A stretch of 64,000 nt of DNA. Origin: Notamacropus eugenii. Lineage: Eukaryota > Chordata > Mammalia > Diprotodontia > Macropodidae. Shown one piece after another: positions 9,758 through 18,608 of the stretch. Each line of letters starts with the position of its first letter. The stretch's first letter is position 1. The stretch lies in the NCBI RefSeq assembly GCF_028372415.1, contig NC_092875.1, positions 35,340,817-35,404,816 on the forward strand. The letters are read 5' to 3'. Under the pieces are notes generated by a model that worked only from the letters and a program-made list of their open reading frames with translations, had not been told where the DNA came from and ran no database searches. Made by a program: the position numbers and the translations under genes.

Positions 9758-10741
9758 TTTTTTTTTATTTAACTTTTAACATTAATTTTCACAAAATTTT
9801 GGGTTACAAATTTTCTCCCCTTTTATCCCCTCCCCCCCAAACACCAAGCATTCTAATTGCCCCTGTGACCAATCTGCTGTCTCTTCTATCCTCCCTCTCT
9901 GCCCTTGTCTCCGTCTTCTCTTTTGTCCTGTAGGGCCAGATAGCTTTCTATACCCCTTTACCTGTATTTCTTATTTCCTAGTGGTAAGAACATTACAGTT
10001 GATCCTAACACTTTGAGTTCCAACTTCTTTACCTCCCTCCCTCTCCACCCCTTCCCTTTGGAAGGCAAGCAATTCAATATAGGCCAAATCTGTGTAGTTT
10101 TGCAAATGACTTCCATAATAGTTGTGTTATATAGGACTAACTATATTTCCCTCCATCCTATCCTGTCCCCCATTACTTCTATTCTCTTTTGATCCTATCC
10201 CTCCCCATGAGTGTTGACCTCGAATTGCATTCTCCTCCCCATGCCCTCCCTTCTGTCATCCCCCCCACCCTGCTTGTCCCCTTATCCCCCACTTTCCTAT
10301 ATTGTGAGATAGGTTTTCCTACCAAAATGAGTGTGCATTTTATTCTTTCTTTTAGTGGAATGTGATGAGAGTAGACTTCATGTTTTTCTCTCACCTCCCC
10401 TCTTTATCCTTCCACTAATGAGTCTTTTGCTTGCCTCTTTTATGAGAGATAATTTGCCCCATTCCATTTCTCCCTTTCTCCTCCCAATATATTTCTCTCT
10501 CACTGCTTGATTTCATTTTTTTTTTGAGATATGATCCCATCCTCTTCAATTCACTCTGTGCACTCTGCCTCTATGTATGTGTGCGTGTGTGCATGTGTGT
10601 GTGGGTACTCCCACCCAGTACCCAGATACTGAAATGTTTCAAGAGTTACAAATATTGTCTTTCCATGTAGGAATGTAAACAGTTCAACTTTAGTAAGTCC
10701 CTTATGACTTCTCTTTGCTGTTCACCTTTTCATGGTTCTCT
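9758..10741 (-). other. HAL1 3' UTR
   Basis: On the element strand this is 980 bases of purine-rich sequence with GGGAGG, GGGGAGGGA and AAAGGGAAGG blocks and no open frame beyond chance. It ends with AATGTTAAAAGTTAAATAAA and an A-run, as marsupial L1-lineage 3' UTRs do. A TGTG/CACA block lies at 10576-10602. Confidence 0.7.
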
Positions 10742-11830
10742 TCATTTTTGTGTTTGAAAGTCAAATTTTCTTTTCAGCTCTGGTCTTTTCATCAAGAATG
10801 CTTGAAAATCCTCTATTTCATTGAAAGACCCTTTTTTCCCCTGAAGTATTATACTCAGTTTTGCTGGGTAGGTGATTCTTGGTTTTAGTCCTAGTTCCTT
10901 TGACTTCTGAAATATCCTATTCCATTCCCTTCGATCCCTTAATGTAGAGGCTGCTAGATCTTGTGTTATCCTGATTGTATTTCCACAATACTTGAATTGT
11001 TTCTTTCTAGCTGCTTGCAATATTTTCTCCTTGACCTGGGAACTCTGGAATGTGGCCACAATGTTCCTAGGAGTTTCTCTTTTTGGATCTCTTTCATGCG
11101 GTGTTCTGTGGATTCCTTGACTATTTATTTTGCCCTCTAGTTCTAGAATCTCAGGGCAGTTTTCCTTGATAATTTCATGGAAGATGATGTCTAGGCTCTT
11201 CTTTTGATCATGGCTTTCAGGTAGTCCCAAAATTTTTAAATTGTCTCTCCTGAATCTATTTTCCAGGTCAGTTGTTTTTCCAATGAGATATTTCACATTA
11301 TCTTCCATTTTTCCATTCTTCTCTCTTTGTTCTGTGATATCATGCTTTCTCGCAAAGTCCTTAGCCTCCATCTGTGCCATTCTAGTTTTGAAAGAACTGT
11401 TTTCTTCAGTGAGCTTTTGAATCTCCTTTTCCATTTGGCTAATTCTGCTTTTGAAAGCATTCTTCTCCTCATTGGCTTTTTGAGCCTCTTTTGCCAATTG
11501 AGTTAGGCTAGTTTTCAAGGTGTTAATTTCTTCAACATTTTTTTGGTTCTCCTTTAGCAGGGAGCTGATCTGCTTTTCATGCTTCTCTTTCATCCCTCTC
11601 ATTTCTCTTCCCAGTTTTTCCTCCACCTCTCTAACTTGATTTTCAAAATTCTTTTTGAGCTCTTCCATGGCCTGAGCCCATTGGGTGGGCTGGGACACAG
11701 AAGCCTTGATTTCTGTGTCTTTGCCTGATGGTAAGCATTGTTCTTCCTCATCAGAAAGGAAGGGAGGAAATGCCTGTTCTCCAAGATAGTAGTCTTCAAT
11801 AGTCTTATTTCTTTTCCCTTTTCTGGGCAT
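10742..11830 (-). CDS. ORF1: L1-lineage ORF1 protein (HAL1 ORF1p), intact
   Basis: This 362-residue protein has the full L1 ORF1p layout. Residues 1-50 are a charged N-terminus. About 51-195 form a long heptad-rich coiled coil (ELKKNFENQVREVEEKL and later NAFKSRISQMEKEIQKL) for trimerisation. About 190-277 are the RRM, from LENRFRRDNLKILGLPE to the RNP-like VATFQSSQVKEKILQAARKK. About 278-356 are the C-terminal domain with the family hallmarks STLRDRREW (296-303) and PRITYPAKLSIILQGKK. ORF1p binds the element RNA as a trimeric chaperone in a cytoplasmic ribonucleoprotein. The start has A at -3 (GAAAATGC) and its frame is the only one that runs through all domains. No stop or frameshift interrupts it. 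No ORF2 follows, so mobilisation would depend on another L1. Similar length to mammalian ORF1p (about 340-370). Confidence 0.93.
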   Translation of the reverse strand: MPRKGKRNKTIEDYYLGEQAFPPFLSDEEEQCLPSGKDTEIKASVSQPTQWAQAMEELKKNFENQVREVEEKLGREMRGMKEKHEKQISSLLKENQKNVEEINTLKTSLTQLAKEAQKANEEKNAFKSRISQMEKEIQKLTEENSSFKTRMAQMEAKDFARKHDITEQREKNGKMEDNVKYLIGKTTDLENRFRRDNLKILGLPESHDQKKSLDIIFHEIIKENCPEILELEGKINSQGIHRTPHERDPKRETPRNIVATFQSSQVKEKILQAARKKQFKYCGNTIRITQDLAASTLRDRREWNRIFQKSKELGLKPRITYPAKLSIILQGKKGSFNEIEDFQAFLMKRPELKRKFDFQTQK

Positions 11831-12667
11831 TTTCCCAGCCAGTGACTTGACCTCTGAATATTCTCCTCACACCCACCTCGCCTCCTGATCCTCCCAGCCA
11901 GTGTTTGGGGACTGAGATTCAAATGCTGCTTCCAGCCTTAGGGCTTTTGGCGGGGGCAGGGCTGCTATTCAGTATGAGATTATGTTCAGGTGGTCAGGTC
12001 GGGGCAGGGCCGCCTCTCAGGCTCAATTCCCTCAGGGGGTTTATGCACAGACCTTCCACAATGGATTCAGGCTTCTGCCCGCTTTGGGAGACCCTGTCTG
12101 CAGCTGCCTCTCAGCTTCTACCTCCCGGGGGGGCCTGAATCATGGGGGCACCCCACTCCCCTCTCGACCTGCCAAAGAGACTCTCTCACCAACCCCCGTT
12201 ACCTGTGGGTGGAGGGGCTTGTGCCGCCGCTGGAGATCCCGTCTCTGAAGCCTGCTAGGATCTGTACTTCTCGGAGCCGCGCCTGCCGCAGGTCTGGGCT
12301 GGGCTCCGCGTCTGCAGCGCGACGGACCTTTTGCGAGAGGTTTGCAGGTCCCTCTGTGGGTGGAGGGACCCGCGTGGCCGCTGGAGATCCCATCCCCGAA
12401 AACCGCTCGGATCTTTTCCTCTTGGTGCCCCGGCTGCGGCAGGGCTGCCCTCAGCTCCCAGTCCCGGCGCCCAGTCCGCAAAGCGAAGGACCCCCCGCGA
12501 GAGATTTGCAGGTCCCTCCGGAACAGAAATCTCCCTTGCTCCAATATTCCGTGGCCTCTGGGTGCAGAATTCGCCATGAGTTACTCCCCTGTAGCTGTTC
12601 TGTGGGTTGTGGGTTCAGAGCTATGTGTATGTGCGTCTTTCTACTCCACCATCTTGGCTCCGCCCCC
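11831..12667 (-). promoter_or_regulatory. HAL1 5' UTR with internal promoter region
   Basis: The first bases on the element strand include AAGATGGTGG, a YY1-type motif that in L1s positions transcription start. The next 500 bases are CpG-rich, most strongly at 12205-12520, and contain two tandem monomers. On the element strand CACAG|GTAACG at about 12204 is a good splice-donor match. No functional test is possible here; promoter activity is inferred from the L1 parallel. Confidence 0.6.
12205..12519 (-). repeat. Two tandem 5' UTR monomers
   Basis: Units of 151 bp (12205-12355) and 164 bp (12356-12519) both begin GTGGGTGGAGGG on the plus strand, share CGCTGGAGATCCC about 20 bases later, and end with a GCGAGAG-TTTGCAGGTCCCTC block. 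The inner parts differ. They resemble in arrangement the tandem promoter monomers of rodent L1s. Confidence 0.75.
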
Positions 12668-12680
12668 CTCGTATGTCTTT
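12668..12680. repeat. Target-site duplication, right copy
   Basis: An exact repeat of the 13 bases at 8604-8616. It immediately follows the element 5' end, so the 5' boundary of the HAL1 is 12667. Confidence 0.9.
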
Positions 12681-12873
12681 CTGAGTTCAAATCTGGCCTC
12701 AGACACACACTAACTGTGTGACCTTGGGTAAATTGCTTCACCCTGTTTGCCTCTGTCCTTGTCTGTAAAGTGAGTTGGGAAGAAAATGACAAACTACTCC
12801 AGTATTTCTGCCAAAAAAACCCCAAATGGCGTCACGAAGAGTTAGACCTGAATGAAAATGACTAAGCAACAAA
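12681..12873 (+). mobile_element. MAR1-type SINE, 3' part (split by the HAL1 insertion)
   Basis: The SINE continues with GAGTTCAAATCTGGCCTCAG, ACTGTGTGACCTTGGG, the CCAGTATTTCTGCCAA block and the 3' end GTCACGAAGAGTTAGACC...GAATGAAAATGACTAAGCAAC. This RTE-like end is typical of the class. Confidence 0.85.
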
Positions 12874-13017
12874 AATATACTTATTATTTTATACACCTTC
12901 CATATTCACAGACATATACAATCTTCACATACCTCTTTATATACATACATCATATATTCATATGGGGAGTCTTCATATATGTATATGTCCTCTCATATAG
13001 AGACATATATAGGACCA

Positions 13018-13270
13018 TGACATCAGGGAGATGATGACAACTTGCAGTTGACTTTGATTTGAGGGAGGGAGAGCTGTGCAAAGGTCATCAGCTTCACATT
13101 CTCTTCCATAGCCATCTGGGTCCAGTGGCCTGACATTCATCAGGACCACTGGAAAGGGCCCAGGATGCAGTGGAAAACCCTGGCCTTTCAGGTCTAGGCC
13201 TTTTCAGGTTCTCGCTTTGAGTGAGGTAAGGTCCATTCAGTGAACACACCTCTTTAAGAAGTGAGTCAGG
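13018..13270 (-). mobile_element. WSINE1-body-like repeat, headless, minus strand
   Basis: ACCATGACATCAGGGAG, ACTTGCAGTTGACTTTGA, GAGGGAGGGAGAGCTGTGC and GCCATCTGGGTCCAGTGGCC are the reverse of the body seen at 6330-6508. The tRNA-like head is absent; instead the copy extends into an older body segment. Confidence 0.55.
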
Positions 13271-13284
13271 GGATGGACCCTTTA

Positions 13285-14290
13285 ATGAGAAAGAAAAAGG
13301 AGTTCTCCAATTGATAAATGGTCAAAGGATAGGAACAGGCAGTTTTCAGAGGAAGAAATTAAAGCTATCTATAATCATATGAAAAAATGCTCTAAATCAT
13401 TATTGATTAGAGAGATGCAAATCAAAACAATTCTGAGGTACCACATCACACTTATCAGATTGGGTAACATGACAAAACAGGAAGATGATAAATGTTGGAG
13501 AAGATGTGGAAGAGGTGGAATGCTAATTCATTGTTGGTGGAGCTGTGAGCTGATCCAGCCATTCTGGAGAGCAATTTGGAACTATGCCCAAAGGACTATA
13601 AAAATGTGCATACCCTTTGACCCAGCAATACTGCTTCTAGGACTGTATCCCTAAGAGATCATAAAAATGGGAAAAGGTCCCACATGTACAAAAGTATTTA
13701 TAGCAGTATTCTTTGTGGTGGCCAAAAACTGGAAATCAAAGGGATGCCCATCAATTGGGGAATGGCTGAACAAGTTGTAGTATGCGAATGTAATGGAATA
13801 CTATTGTGCTATAAGAAATGATGAACAGGAAGACTTCAGAGAGGCCTGGAAAGACTTCTATGAACTGATGCTGAGTGGAAGGAGCAGAATCAGGAGAACT
13901 TTGTACACAGCAACAACCACAGTTGAGGAATTTTTCTGGTAAACTTAGTACTTCATTGAAATGCATGGACTTAAAAAATTTCCAATGGACCCGAGGCAAA
14001 AATGCCTTCTACATCCAGAGAAAGAACTATGGAATTGGATCACAGATAGAAACAGACCATTTTCTTTTGTATCATGTTTTGTTTTGTTTTATGGTTTCTC
14101 TCATTCATTTTAATTCTTCTATGCAATATGCATTTAATAGGAATGGACGTGTATAACCGATATAAGATTGTACACCATCTCAGAGAGAGAGTGGGGAGGG
14201 AGGGGGGAATGAAGGGGAGGGTGTGGAAAAAAATCTAAGATATATGGAAGTGATTGTCAAACACTGAAAACAAATAAAATAATTCAATTA
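13285..14290 (+). mobile_element. L1 3' end (ORF2 C-terminus and 3' UTR), plus strand
   Basis: A frame at 13379-13651 encodes KKCSKSLLIREMQIK, CWRRCGRGG, HCWWSCELIQPFW and PFDPAILLLGLYP, the conserved C-terminal blocks of L1 ORF2. A frame further on reads EYYCAIRNDE near 13797-13826. The 3' UTR ends in AAATAAAATAATTC plus an A-run at about 14290. The copy is 5'-truncated and carries stops, but is less decayed than the other ORF2 fragments. Confidence 0.8.
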
Positions 14291-14295
14291 AAAAA

Positions 14296-14392
14296 AAGAA
14301 ATCAGTGAAGGAAAAGGCAAACTTAACAATCATAACCTTAAATGTGAATGGAATAAATAATTCAATAAAATGAGATGCCTAACTGAAAAAAA
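14296..14392 (+). mobile_element. L1 ORF2 N-terminal fragment joined to an L1 tail
   Basis: Directly after the preceding L1 tail, AACTTAACAATCATAACC and CTTAAATGTGAATGGAAT encode NLTIITLNVNGINNSIK, the start of the L1 ORF2 endonuclease domain. It ends after under 100 bases in its own A-run followed by eleven G residues (14393-14404 region). Confidence 0.6.
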
Positions 14393-14404
14393 AAGGGGGG
14401 GGGG

Positions 14405-14755
14405 GAATCAAGCTGGGAGGGGAAGACCCACAGGGCTGCTGTTCCAAAGAGAAACAGTAACCATTGGTATTCACTCCAAGCCAGGAGGGCCCAAAATACA
14501 GCCATTAAGTGGAGCTTGGGCACAGACCTATTGTTGTCCAATCCCTGAGATCCAGAGTGAAATGGATTCCAGGCTTGGTTTTTGAGAAAGATATCTAGCC
14601 AGGAAGTCTCAAGTTAAGGAGGCAGCTTTCAGCCATCAAAACGTATCTTCCTTTGGGCAGAACACCCTCAGGTAAGGGGAGCAGAGAGGACCTTATCTCA
14701 CTTATTCTCCTCTCCTCTCCTCCTCCCCTGCCCTCCTCTCCCTTCCCCTCTCCCC
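14405..14755. other. Unique DNA with a pyrimidine-rich end
   Basis: No repeat family recognised up to about 14695. From 14700 to 14755 the strand is CT-rich (CTCCTCTCCTCTCC-type). No coding signal. Confidence 0.4.
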
Positions 14756-14935
14756 ATACATATGTAGCCTTCATATTCACACAGATATAATCTTTATATA
14801 AGCTCATATGTTATCTTTATATAATCAACACTCATATGTATGTCATGCATACATATATATAGCCTTCATATACATACTATATATATGTGTATGTGTGTGT
14901 GTGTGTGCATTCTTTGTACATATATGTCCCTCTCC
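14756..14935. repeat. ACATATA/CTTCATATA satellite-like block with (TG)n
   Basis: The same degenerate motif as at 8230-8550 recurs (CATATGTAGCCTTCATATTC, ATATATAGCCTTCATATAC), ending in a TG run at 14887-14908. Confidence 0.6.
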
Positions 14936-15040
14936 CTCCCCAGCCCTCGTCTTTGTCTCTGTGCCCCCAGTGCTTAGGAAAGTGCCTGGCATACAAGAAA
15001 CAATTTATCAATTAATAAATATTTGTTGAATTGAATTGAA
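14936..15040 (+). mobile_element. L2 3' terminus
   Basis: AGTGCTTAGGAAAGTGCCTGGCATAC and ATTAATAAATATTTGTTGAATTG are the L2 3' terminal words in sense orientation. Confidence 0.65.
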
Positions 15041-15262
15041 TCATCCTCATATCCTCTGTCACTTCCACAGTCATCATCATGACCATTTTCTCCACCACTG
15101 TCAAGTCTATTACCATCGCCGCATCACCTCCACCGACATTCTCATCATTACCACCTCCACTGCCATCATGATCACCATCACCTACACCACCATCGCCAGC
15201 ATCACTTCTACCACCACCTCTACCACCACCATCGTTATCATCATCGTCATCACACATACAAA
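15041..15262. repeat. Imperfect (CAT/CAC/ACC)n tract
   Basis: A 220-base trinucleotide-like region of CATCAT, CACCAC and TACCACC units. It leaves open frames of about 100 codons on both strands (His/Thr/Ile-rich one way, Asp/Gly-rich the other), which the repeat alone explains. Confidence 0.85.
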
Positions 15263-15329
15263 AAGGAGGCAAATCAGACAAGTTGAAAAAAAAAGATTTA
15301 CACCCAGTGCTCAACTGCTAAGGGCACAT

Positions 15330-15724
15330 TTGTACAGATTCTGAAAATTGAGTGCTGCGTCGAGTAAACACACAATAACTTTTAAAGAACACATGATACC
15401 CAGCTGAGCTCCAGGGAGCCTGGCTGATACTTAACGTCAGCATAACGAATTTTTTAAAAAGTGTACCATAAATTTTGCAGAATGCTGTCAAGTCAAAAAT
15501 TGTGTGTGCGTGTGTGGTTTTTTTCCAGAGGTGCAATTTCTCAAGTCACTATTGCTAATAATATCTCAGTTTGTTAAATCTGAAAGAATTGGGTGAAAAA
15601 ATGTGGAATTTCCATAGTTCCCATTTCAGCTCTGTGCTATATTCCAGCCTGCCCTGGGCCTGGGGTAAAAGGAATCAAATATCAGTCTGGTTTCTAATAT
15701 GCTGTGCTTAGATAATCATAGGAG
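15330..15724. other. AT-rich apparently unique DNA
   Basis: No repeat is recognised. The stretch carries homeodomain-like TAAT words, including GCTAATAATATC, and is a reasonable candidate for a conserved non-coding element, but nothing proves it. Confidence 0.35.
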
Positions 15725-15998
15725 CATATCTCTAGAGCAAGAAGGGATCTCAGAGGTCAATGAATCTTTCTGACCCTCAGTTTCCTCATCTTTAAAATGG
15801 AAATAATAGCCCTTCCCTGTTATGGGATGAAATATCTAGAATTGGAAGGCATCCTAAAAGTGATCTAGTCAAAGAACCATAGTTCTAGAGTTGGAAGGGA
15901 CTTTAGAGGTGATCTAGTGCAAACCTCTCATTTTATAGGTGAGGATAATAAGTCAGATGGAAGTTAAGTGACTTACCCAAAGTCATACAGCTAGTATA
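15725..15998 (-). mobile_element. MIR-related fragments
   Basis: TTTCCTCATCTTTAAAATGG at 15780 is a plus-strand core end, while 15833-15990 reads as a reversed copy (GTTGGAAGGGACTTTAGAGG, CTCATTTTATAGGTGAGG, AGTGACTTACCCAAAGTC). Confidence 0.55.
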
Positions 15999-16003
15999 TG
16001 TTT

Positions 16004-16210
16004 TAGACTGTATTTGTACCCAGTCATGTCCAACTCTCTGTGACCCCATTTGGGGTTTTCTTTGCAGAGATGCTGGAGTGGTTTGCCATTTCCTTCTCCA
16101 GCTCATTTTACAGATGAGGAAACTGAGGCAAACAAGGTTATGTGACTTGCTCAGATGATTCCTGATTCTAAGCCCAGTGCTCTATCCACTATGGCACCAC
16201 CTAGCTGCCC
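16004..16210 (-). mobile_element. MAR1-type SINE, minus strand
   Basis: GTCATGTCCAACTCTCTGTG, TTTGGGGTTTTCTTTGCAG, GCTCATTTTACAGATGAGG and the head CACTATGGCACCACCTAGC are all present, with a deletion near the head. Confidence 0.8.
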
Positions 16211-16224
16211 CAATGAAAGCACCT

Positions 16225-16505
16225 CCAGAGATATAGATTAGGGACTTGTAAATTAGATTTAGAGCTAGAAGGGACTTCTGGGGTTATTTAATCCAATTTC
16301 TCTTTTTAGAAGTGGGGAAACAGAGACCATGACTCAAAGTGCCTCTTGTGAGGAATAAAAAGAAAGAGATGGGATTTAAGCCCACCTCCCCTGATCCCAA
16401 TTCCATCACTAGTCCCACCTTATGTTAAGTCACTTACCCAAGGTCACATGCAGCTGTTAGAGGCAGGATTGGAAGTCAGGGCTCTTTGACTCCAAAGGCA
16501 AGTTT
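16225..16505 (-). mobile_element. MIR-related fragments, minus strand
   Basis: TAGAGCTAGAAGGGACTTC, GTGGGGAAACAGAG and a second segment with AGTCACTTACCCAAGGTCAC and GGATTGGAAGTCAGGG indicate one or two reversed MIR-class copies. Confidence 0.55.
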
Positions 16506-17274
16506 GTTTTATGACATGGTAACTATTTTGCAATTAATAAAGACTAAGCTAATTTCGTTTTTTGCTTGTAGACTTAGAATTTAAACTTATATCACTTCTG
16601 TGTTCCAAATATTAGGGTTTTTTTTAATTTTTTTTACTATCTAATGGGTGGAAGTAGTGGCCCAGAAAATCCAAAAGAGAAGAGGATCCAAAAATAATTT
16701 TTGCAACCAAGTTTGCTTCCTAATGAGGTTTTTGCTTCAATGGAAGTTAAAGTTAGGTCCGTGGCCTCAATTGCTTGGATGAATAGCTTATCCCTGAAAA
16801 ATGTTTTTTCACTATTTCCAAGGATTCCTCTGTTGCTAGGTATGGCACACCTTCTACCCAGTACAGATTGAAACTCATCCATGCCCTCTTTCTCATAATG
16901 TGGCATCACAGTAGAGCCATAACTGGTAAAGGGGTAACATGGGTGTTGTCCCAGGGTGCTGAAATCTAAAGGGCATTGGCATTTGTATTCCTTTAGCACT
17001 TAGAAACAACTGAGCTATGCACCTAGTTAACAAGAATGACTAAAATAGAATGCTAGCACATTGTGTAGCTCCTCTGCACCTCACTCTCTATACCCCCCAG
17101 TGACCTCAATCCAGTCAAGCCCCTTCCCAGACTTGCCCTGTCCTGTTGCAATGTCTCCTGAAGCCTCCTCACCAATAACTTCCTGGACAGTTATCTTATA
17201 GTGACCCAGAGTTTCTTCTAGCTCAAGGTTATGTCTCCCAATCTGTTTCCCCACCCTTACTCAAAACTCACAGA
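16506..17274. other. Unassigned DNA with one 120-codon frame on the minus strand
   Basis: No repeat is recognised. The minus strand is open from 16999 to 16637 (starting MLKEYKCQCPLDF), long for AT-rich DNA. It has no recognisable domain, no start context of note, and no splice or promoter signal beside it. Most likely a chance frame or an unrecognised element remnant. Confidence 0.3.
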
Positions 17275-17490
17275 GTTTTAGAATTAAGAGGGATGTCAGT
17301 ATCAACTAGTCCAACCCATGGACTCAAAAGAATTTCCTTCTATAACATATTGGACAAACAGCCTCTGAGTCTGATTCAAGTCATTCAGCCCATGCTTGAA
17401 AATTCCAGTGAATGGAATTCCTTGCCTTCTAAAACACTCATTTGAATTTATCATTTTAAAAAATTGACTTAAAAGAGTAGGAAGAAGCAG
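17275..17490 (-). mobile_element. L3/CR1-like 3' end, minus strand
   Basis: CAACTAGTCCAACCCATGG, GCCCATGCTTGAAAATTCCAG and GGAATTCCTTGCCTTCTAAAAC follow the reversed order of the CR1/L3 3' region. Confidence 0.55.
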
Positions 17491-17519
17491 TCCAGCAAGC
17501 TCCCTTTGCCCATCCCCTC

Positions 17520-17833
17520 CCCCCCAAATCAACTTCTCCAAACAGATCTAGAAAATGCATCAGCGGGATAGGGAAGAGGGAGAGGATAAAGGAGGGGTCT
17601 TTAGAGGGGAGGGGGAAATATAGGTTAAAGAGGGGTATAGAAGGGTGTTTAGATTAATGGGAATGAGAGGAAAAGGGAGGGATCTTTGGAGGGGGAGATA
17701 GGTTAAGTAATAGGAGGGCTAGATACAGGTAGAAATAAAGTAGAGGAGTAAGGAGGCATAGGAAATAAGAGATATACACAAACATAAAAACAAAGATTAG
17801 GAGTATAATCTGTTAGGGAAAGTATATGTTTTG

Positions 17834-17899
<66 letters not shown>

Positions 17900-18256
17900 G
17901 TGTATATGTAGCTATATCTATATATAAACGTATCCATGCTTAATTGTAGCCTTTGGTGGCGATGAAGGAAGGTGGGAGAAAGAACAACATAAAAAGTGCA
18001 CAGCAGAGAAGAAAAGAAAACTAACAAGGAAGCAAAGAAAAGATGGACAGCTCCCAACACAACATGTAGCATTTATTACATAGACTTTCTTGAAATGAAA
18101 ATTTATTGCTGGATATTTTGAATCCTCTCTTATGTTCTGCTGTGTACATGACAATTTTCCTTTTCTTATTTTATATTTAAGTTTTCATGTTTAAGTTTAT
18201 AATGCTTCTTTTTCTTTTCTTATTATGTATTTAAGTTTTAGTTTAATAAAAAAAAA
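17520..18256 (+). mobile_element. Retroelement 3' UTR, probably L1-lineage, plus strand
   Basis: Purine-rich GGGAGAGG and GGAGGGGTCTTT blocks at 17560-17760 are followed by AT-rich sequence and a terminal AATAAA with A-run at 18243-18256. This is the composition of L1-type 3' UTRs, but the family was not identified and no coding part is attached. Confidence 0.4.
17834..17898. repeat. (GATA)n microsatellite
   Basis: About 16 uninterrupted GATA units. The minus-strand frame of repeated Ile-Tyr-Leu-Ser over it is a repeat product. Confidence 0.95.
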
Positions 18257-18608
18257 GTAAAAAGAGAAAAGGAAATGCACCAGACCATATCTTGATGTAG
18301 AAATCCAATAAAGTCACAATGAGTCATTTTTTCCAGTCTAGGTAAGGATAAGGAGATATACTGAGACGTCTATGGATACTTGGGATGGGGTCTGCTAGGG
18401 TCCAAGGAGAAACTGTGCAGCAGGGCAAGAGGCTGTCTTCGATTCTCAGATATGGGGTACCTTGATGAGAGTAGGAGATATCTGGTAACTTTGTCACCCA
18501 CTACCCAGTTCTGGGTCACAGATCCAAGGTAGACCTGTGCCCCAGGGTGGCATTGCAAAGTAGGGAGCAGCCCTACACAGAGTTTGAAGAATGGAGCAAA
18601 TTCATAAG
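18257..18608 (-). other. Unassigned sequence on the U5 side of an LTR
   Basis: This lies beyond the 3' (U5) end of the minus-strand LTR at 18609-19200. If the LTR is a 3' LTR, this is flanking DNA. No primer-binding site is evident. Confidence 0.3.

Larger units (their letters stand above)
8614..12667 (-). mobile_element. HAL1-type (half-L1) retrotransposon, apparently full length with extra 3' sequence
   Basis: Read on the minus strand the unit starts at 12667 with GGGGCGGAGCCAAGATGGTG, the kind of 5' end with a YY1-like motif found on full-length L1s. It continues with a CpG-rich 5' UTR, an intact ORF1 (11830-10742), and about 1 kb of purine-rich 3' UTR. There is no ORF2: neither endonuclease nor reverse-transcriptase motifs occur between ORF1 and the tail. 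It ends in a pure 15-A tail (8614-8628). Exact 13-bp target duplications and the clean SINE empty site show one insertion event. HAL1 elements are known in mammals including marsupials as L1 derivatives that keep only ORF1 and need L1 enzymes in trans. Intact ORF, preserved CpGs and a pure tail suggest a young copy. Confidence 0.85.

Noticed and set aside
8614-12667. Full L1 with a damaged ORF2
   Set aside because: The 2.1 kb after ORF1 contains no endonuclease or reverse-transcriptase blocks in any frame, so ORF2 is absent and not merely broken.
15012-15344. His/Thr-rich and Asp/Gly-rich frames of about 100 codons
   Set aside because: The CAT/CAC repeat has no stop in these frames; complementary open frames on both strands are typical of trinucleotide tracts.
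17834-17898. CRISPR-like array
   Set aside because: Uninterrupted GATA units without spacers; the window is eukaryotic. The 62-kb minisatellite also lacks spacers.
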